Part shown: piece after piece, positions 61,231 through 64,000 of the stretch
Layout: every line of letters begins with the position of its first letter
Numbering within the stretch: position 1 is the first letter of the stretch
NCBI RefSeq assembly: GCF_030704685.1
Contig: NZ_JAUZDX010000008.1
Span: 62,001-126,000, forward strand
Reading direction: 5' to 3'
Length of the DNA: 64,000 nt
Source: Acidovorax sp. A1169
Lineage (GTDB): Bacteria; Pseudomonadota; Gammaproteobacteria; Burkholderiales; Burkholderiaceae_C
The notes under the pieces: generated by a model
Databases searched by the model: none
The model's input: the letters and a program-made list of their open reading frames with translations, nothing else
What the model was told of the DNA's origin: nothing
Position numbers and translations under genes: made by a program

Positions 61231-61255
61231 AAAGGCCGTTTCGACGGCCTTTTTT
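61231..61255 (+). terminator. Terminator of pgk
   Basis: AAGGCCGT (61232-61239) pairs with ACGGCCTT (61244-61251) around a TTCG tetraloop and is followed by further T residues to 61255. A smaller hairpin (TGCAC/GTGCA) lies just before it. Confidence 0.85.
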
Positions 61256-61335
61256 GCGCCTGGGCGGCGGGCACGCAGGCATCCGGGCACCCTGGCCTGC
61301 CCTTCACCGGGCCCGGCCGCCTAAAATCGGGCCCC

Positions 61336-62160
61336 ATGACCTTTCTAGACATGCTGCGCGACGCATCCGCACAGAACAACACCATGCTGTGCGTGGGCCT
61401 GGACCCCGAGCCCACCCGCTTTCCCGCCGCGCTCAAGGGCGATGCGCGCAAGATCTACGATTTCTGCGCCGCCATCGTCGATGCCACGGCCGACCTGGCC
61501 TGCGCCTTCAAGCCCCAGATCGCCTACTTTGCCGCCCACGGGGCAGAAGACCAGCTCGAACGCCTGATGCAGCACATGCGTGCCAACGCGCCGCATATCC
61601 CGGTCATTCTGGACGCCAAGCGCGGCGACATCGGCTCCACGGCCGAGCAGTACGCCAAGGAGGCGTTCGAGCGCTACGGTGCCGACGCGGTCACGCTGTC
61701 GCCCTTCATGGGCTTCGATTCCATCGAGCCCTACCTGGCCTACCACGGCAAGGGCGCCTTCCTGCTGTGCCGCACCTCCAACCCCGGGGGGGACGACCTG
61801 CAGATCCAGCGCCTGGCCAGCGTGGAAGGCCAGCCCCTGCTGTACGAGCACGTGGCGCGCCTGGCCCAGGGCCCGTGGAACCGCAACGGCCAGCTCGGCC
61901 TGGTGGTGGGTGCCACCTATCCGCAGGAGATCGAGCGCGTGCGCGCCATAGCGCCCACGCTGCCGCTGCTGATCCCGGGCGTCGGTGCCCAGGGTGGCGA
62001 CGCGGTGGCAACCGTGCGTGCCGGCCTGCGCGAGGGCGGGCCGATCATCGTGAATTCGTCGCGCTCCATCCTCTACGCCTCGGGCGGCGAGGATTTTGCC
62101 AGTGCCGCCCGCGCCGAAGCCGTGCGCACCCGGGCCGTGCTGGAAGCGGCCCGGGGCTGA
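61336..62160 (+). CDS. pyrF: Orotidine 5'-phosphate decarboxylase
   Basis: A 274-residue PyrF that makes UMP from orotidine 5'-phosphate. The catalytic Asp-Lys-Asp group is in [19 protein letters not shown], typical of the longer type-2 enzymes. Others: LCVGLDPEP near the N-terminus, [39 protein letters not shown] and [19 protein letters not shown] 61336 follows the pgk terminator by 80 bases, so it probably has its own promoter. A LysR gene follows. Confidence 0.96.
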   Translation: MTFLDMLRDASAQNNTMLCVGLDPEPTRFPAALKGDARKIYDFCAAIVDATADLACAFKPQIAYFAAHGAEDQLERLMQHMRANAPHIPVILDAKRGDIGSTAEQYAKEAFERYGADAVTLSPFMGFDSIEPYLAYHGKGAFLLCRTSNPGGDDLQIQRLASVEGQPLLYEHVARLAQGPWNRNGQLGLVVGATYPQEIERVRAIAPTLPLLIPGVGAQGGDAVATVRAGLREGGPIIVNSSRSILYASGGEDFASAARAEAVRTRAVLEAARG

Positions 62161-62224
62161 TGACCCCCGGCGCGCGGCAGGCCCGTGCGCCCACGCGCGC
62201 AGCGTTCACGGCAAGGAGCCCTCG

Positions 62225-63121
62225 ATGCAACTGAAGTGGCTGGAGGATTTCATCGTGCTCGCGCAGGAGCGCAGCTTCACGCGCGCGGCCGAGTTGCGGC
62301 ATGTCACCCACCCCGCCTTCGGTCGGCGCATCCGTGCGCTGGAGGAATGGGCTGGCACGCCCCTGGTGGAAAAGGGCGGTGGCCCGGTGACGCTGACGGT
62401 CGCCGGCAAGCGCTTCCTGGAGACGGCCGGGCAGATGGCCCGCAGTCTGGCCCAGTCGCATGAAGAAATGCAGAGCATGGCCGGGCGCACGGCGCGCACC
62501 GTGACCATCGTCACGGGCCGCACCCTGGCGCGCACCCTGCTGGCCGACTGGCTGGTGCGGCTGCCACGCGCATTGCACGCCAGCGAGCTGTGCATCCGCA
62601 CCGGCTCCCTGGCCGAAACAGTGGCCCAGCTCGAACGCAGCGAGGCCGACTTCTCTCTGGTCTACCACCACACCGCCCTGGCCGTGCGGCTTGATGCCCG
62701 GCAGTTCAGCCACGTGACGGTGGCCAGCGACCGGCTCGTGCCCGTGTCGCGCGCCACCACCCAGGGCCAGCCGCAGCACCGCTTCGGCACAGAAGGCCCG
62801 GCCACGGCCTACCTGGCCTATGCGCCCCAGCTTGCGCTGGGCCGGCTCGTGGAGGATCACCTGGCCAACCACCCCCATGCGCCCCGGCTGCAGCGCGTGG
62901 TGGAGTGCGACTCGCCCGATGCCTTGTACGAGTACGCGCTGCGCGGGGTCGGTGTGGCCTGGCTGCCATGGTCCCTGGTGCATGCGGACTGCAAGGCCCA
63001 GCGCCTTGCGCTGGCGGGCGATGCGCGCATGGAGGTGCGTTTCGATGTGCGCCTGTACCGGCCCAAGCGCCGCCTGACACCGCTGGCTGAGGCGTTCTGG
63101 CAGGCATTTGCCCAGCGTTGA
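62225..63121 (+). CDS. LysR-type regulator upstream of a Bug receptor gene
   Basis: A 298-residue LysR-family regulator. The winged helix is at residues 1-60 (MQLKWLEDFIVLAQERSFTRAAEL, FGRRIRALEEWAGTPLVEK); the effector domain runs from about 90. AAGGAG lies 8 bases before ATG 62225. The gene is in tandem with the Bug receptor gene, 123 bases upstream of it, with an inverted repeat between. It may control that transporter gene and sense its substrate. Confidence 0.9.
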   Translation: MQLKWLEDFIVLAQERSFTRAAELRHVTHPAFGRRIRALEEWAGTPLVEKGGGPVTLTVAGKRFLETAGQMARSLAQSHEEMQSMAGRTARTVTIVTGRTLARTLLADWLVRLPRALHASELCIRTGSLAETVAQLERSEADFSLVYHHTALAVRLDARQFSHVTVASDRLVPVSRATTQGQPQHRFGTEGPATAYLAYAPQLALGRLVEDHLANHPHAPRLQRVVECDSPDALYEYALRGVGVAWLPWSLVHADCKAQRLALAGDARMEVRFDVRLYRPKRRLTPLAEAFWQAFAQR

Positions 63122-63144
63122 GCAAGACTGGCGAAAGCCAAAAC

Positions 63145-63170
63145 GGCACGGTCTAGTGCCATATCGGCAC
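63145..63170 (+). promoter_or_regulatory. Candidate LysR-type binding site
   Basis: GGCAC (63145-63149) and GTGCC (63156-63160) form an inverted repeat with 6 bases between; a third GGCAC copy is at 63166-63170. It lies about 75 bases before the Bug receptor start. The three half-sites fit a LysR-type site overlapping a promoter. Confidence 0.4.
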
Positions 63171-63244
63171 CATCGTGACAGGGCTGCATTCTCACAATGA
63201 CTTACATACCGAGCCCAAACCCCCACCCGATGAGGAGTCCCACT

Positions 63245-64000
63245 GTGAAAACCCCCGCCCGTTTCGTGCGCCGCACCGCACTGCTGTGCGCCCTGGCCTC
63301 CTGCTTTGCCGCCGTGCCCGCCCTGGCGCAGGACGCCTACCCCTCCAAGCCCATCACCATCGTCGTGGGCTATCCGCCCGGCGGCAGCACCGACCTCACG
63401 GGGCGTGCCGTGGCGCAGGAGCTGGGCCTGAAGCTTGGCGTGCCCGTCGTGATCGAGAACATCGGCGGCGCGGGCGGTGCCATCGGCGCGCAGAAGGTGG
63501 CCAATGCCGCGCCCGACGGCTACACCCTGCTGGTCGGTGCCAGCAACGAGATCGCCATCAACAAGCTGGTGACCAAGAAGGTCAAGTACGACGTCAAGGA
63601 CTTCACGGCCATCGGCCTCGTCGCCTCGCAGCCCCTGGTGCTGGTGGCGTCGCCCGGCGCGGGCGTGAAGAACCTGGCCGAGTTCACGCAGAAGGTCGCC
63701 AAGAACCCTGGCAAGTTCAGCTATGGCAGCTCGGGCGTGGGCACCTCGCTGCACCTGGCCGGCGAGATGGTCAAGGAGCAGGGCAAGCTGTTCATGACGC
63801 ACATCCCCTACCGTGGCGTGGCGCCGCTGACCAACGACCTGCTGGGCAACAACCTCGAGTTCGGGGTCTTCGTGCTCTCCAGTGGCCTGCCCCACATCAA
63901 GAGCGGCAAGGTCATCGCGCTGGGCACCACCGAGGCCAAGCGCTCGTCCACCACCCCTGACATCCCGGCCCTGGCCGAATCGCCGCAGTTCAAGAACGTG
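63245..64000 (+). CDS. Bug/TctC-type tripartite transporter receptor, 5' part (3' end outside window)
   Basis: The first 252 codons of a periplasmic receptor of the Bug (TctC) family, usually about 320-330 residues. The start is GTG 63245, with GAGGAG upstream and no better ATG. A signal peptide (LLCALASCFAAVPALAQ, cut after ALA) is followed by the family opening YPSKPITIVVGYPPGGSTD, then VVIENIGGAGGAIGAQKVANAAPDGYTLLVGAS, IPYRGVAPLTNDLLGN and the start of the second domain. Bug proteins bind carboxylates or amino acids with two ordered waters; this ligand is unknown. It belongs with the upstream LysR gene. Confidence 0.93.
   Translation, partial: MKTPARFVRRTALLCALASCFAAVPALAQDAYPSKPITIVVGYPPGGSTDLTGRAVAQELGLKLGVPVVIENIGGAGGAIGAQKVANAAPDGYTLLVGASNEIAINKLVTKKVKYDVKDFTAIGLVASQPLVLVASPGAGVKNLAEFTQKVAKNPGKFSYGSSGVGTSLHLAGEMVKEQGKLFMTHIPYRGVAPLTNDLLGNNLEFGVFVLSSGLPHIKSGKVIALGTTEAKRSSTTPDIPALAESPQFKNV

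Overview
The window reads as one continuous stretch of chromosome from a high-GC betaproteobacterium, most likely Comamonadaceae (Acidovorax, Comamonas or Delftia relatives). Support for this is the very GC-rich third codon positions, a Bug-type solute receptor beside a LysR gene, a fused one-chain indolepyruvate:ferredoxin oxidoreductase under a divergent Lrp gene, DUF1631 and DUF3717 proteins, and yajC-secD-secF plus dprA/def/fmt blocks. I see no rRNA, tRNA, insertion sequence, phage gene or CRISPR array. Nearly everything is coding; only two gaps exceed 300 bases.

Layout. 1-5314: end of a gamma-glutamyltransferase gene, two small zinc/DUF proteins, yaeQ, purB and a glutathione transferase. 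5364-11947: a TetR gene and a six-gene operon (three-part TRAP transporter, QsuD-like quinate/shikimate dehydrogenase, HPPD-like protein, AsbF/QuiC-type 3-dehydroshikimate dehydratase). This looks like uptake and breakdown of quinate or shikimate to protocatechuate. 11960-19773 (minus strand): an eight-gene, almost gapless lipid-modification operon (FAD oxidoreductase, DUF1365, Cfa-like methyltransferase, chalcone-isomerase-like protein, MFS carrier, DUF3833 lipoprotein, SDR, NTF2-like protein) behind an ECF-sigma-like promoter and a structured leader, with a secreted glutathione peroxidase upstream.

20127-27964: a degenerate HD-GYP protein and a tetR-led tripartite RND efflux operon with a clear palindromic operator. 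28053-41943: glnE, then yhdP, a nitrilase-family amidase, a PAS sensor kinase with a FixJ-type regulator in one overlapping run, a tiny membrane protein whose start codon overlaps that of mltA head to head, mltA itself, and a DUF2868 protein with a DUF3482-like tail. 41965-48021: an MFS exporter, an Lrp regulator, and the indolepyruvate oxidoreductase divergent from it. 48323-54009: yajC-secD-secF and a DUF1631 protein. 54040-64000: dprA and a LysM protein (minus), then def, a lipoprotein, fmt, azlC-azlD, pgk, pyrF, a LysR regulator and the start of a Bug receptor (plus).

The parts most worth following up are the split QuiC arrangement in the shikimate operon and the eight-gene lipid operon with its ECF-like promoter and terminator-like leader. 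Functions were assigned by reading motifs; no database search was run.
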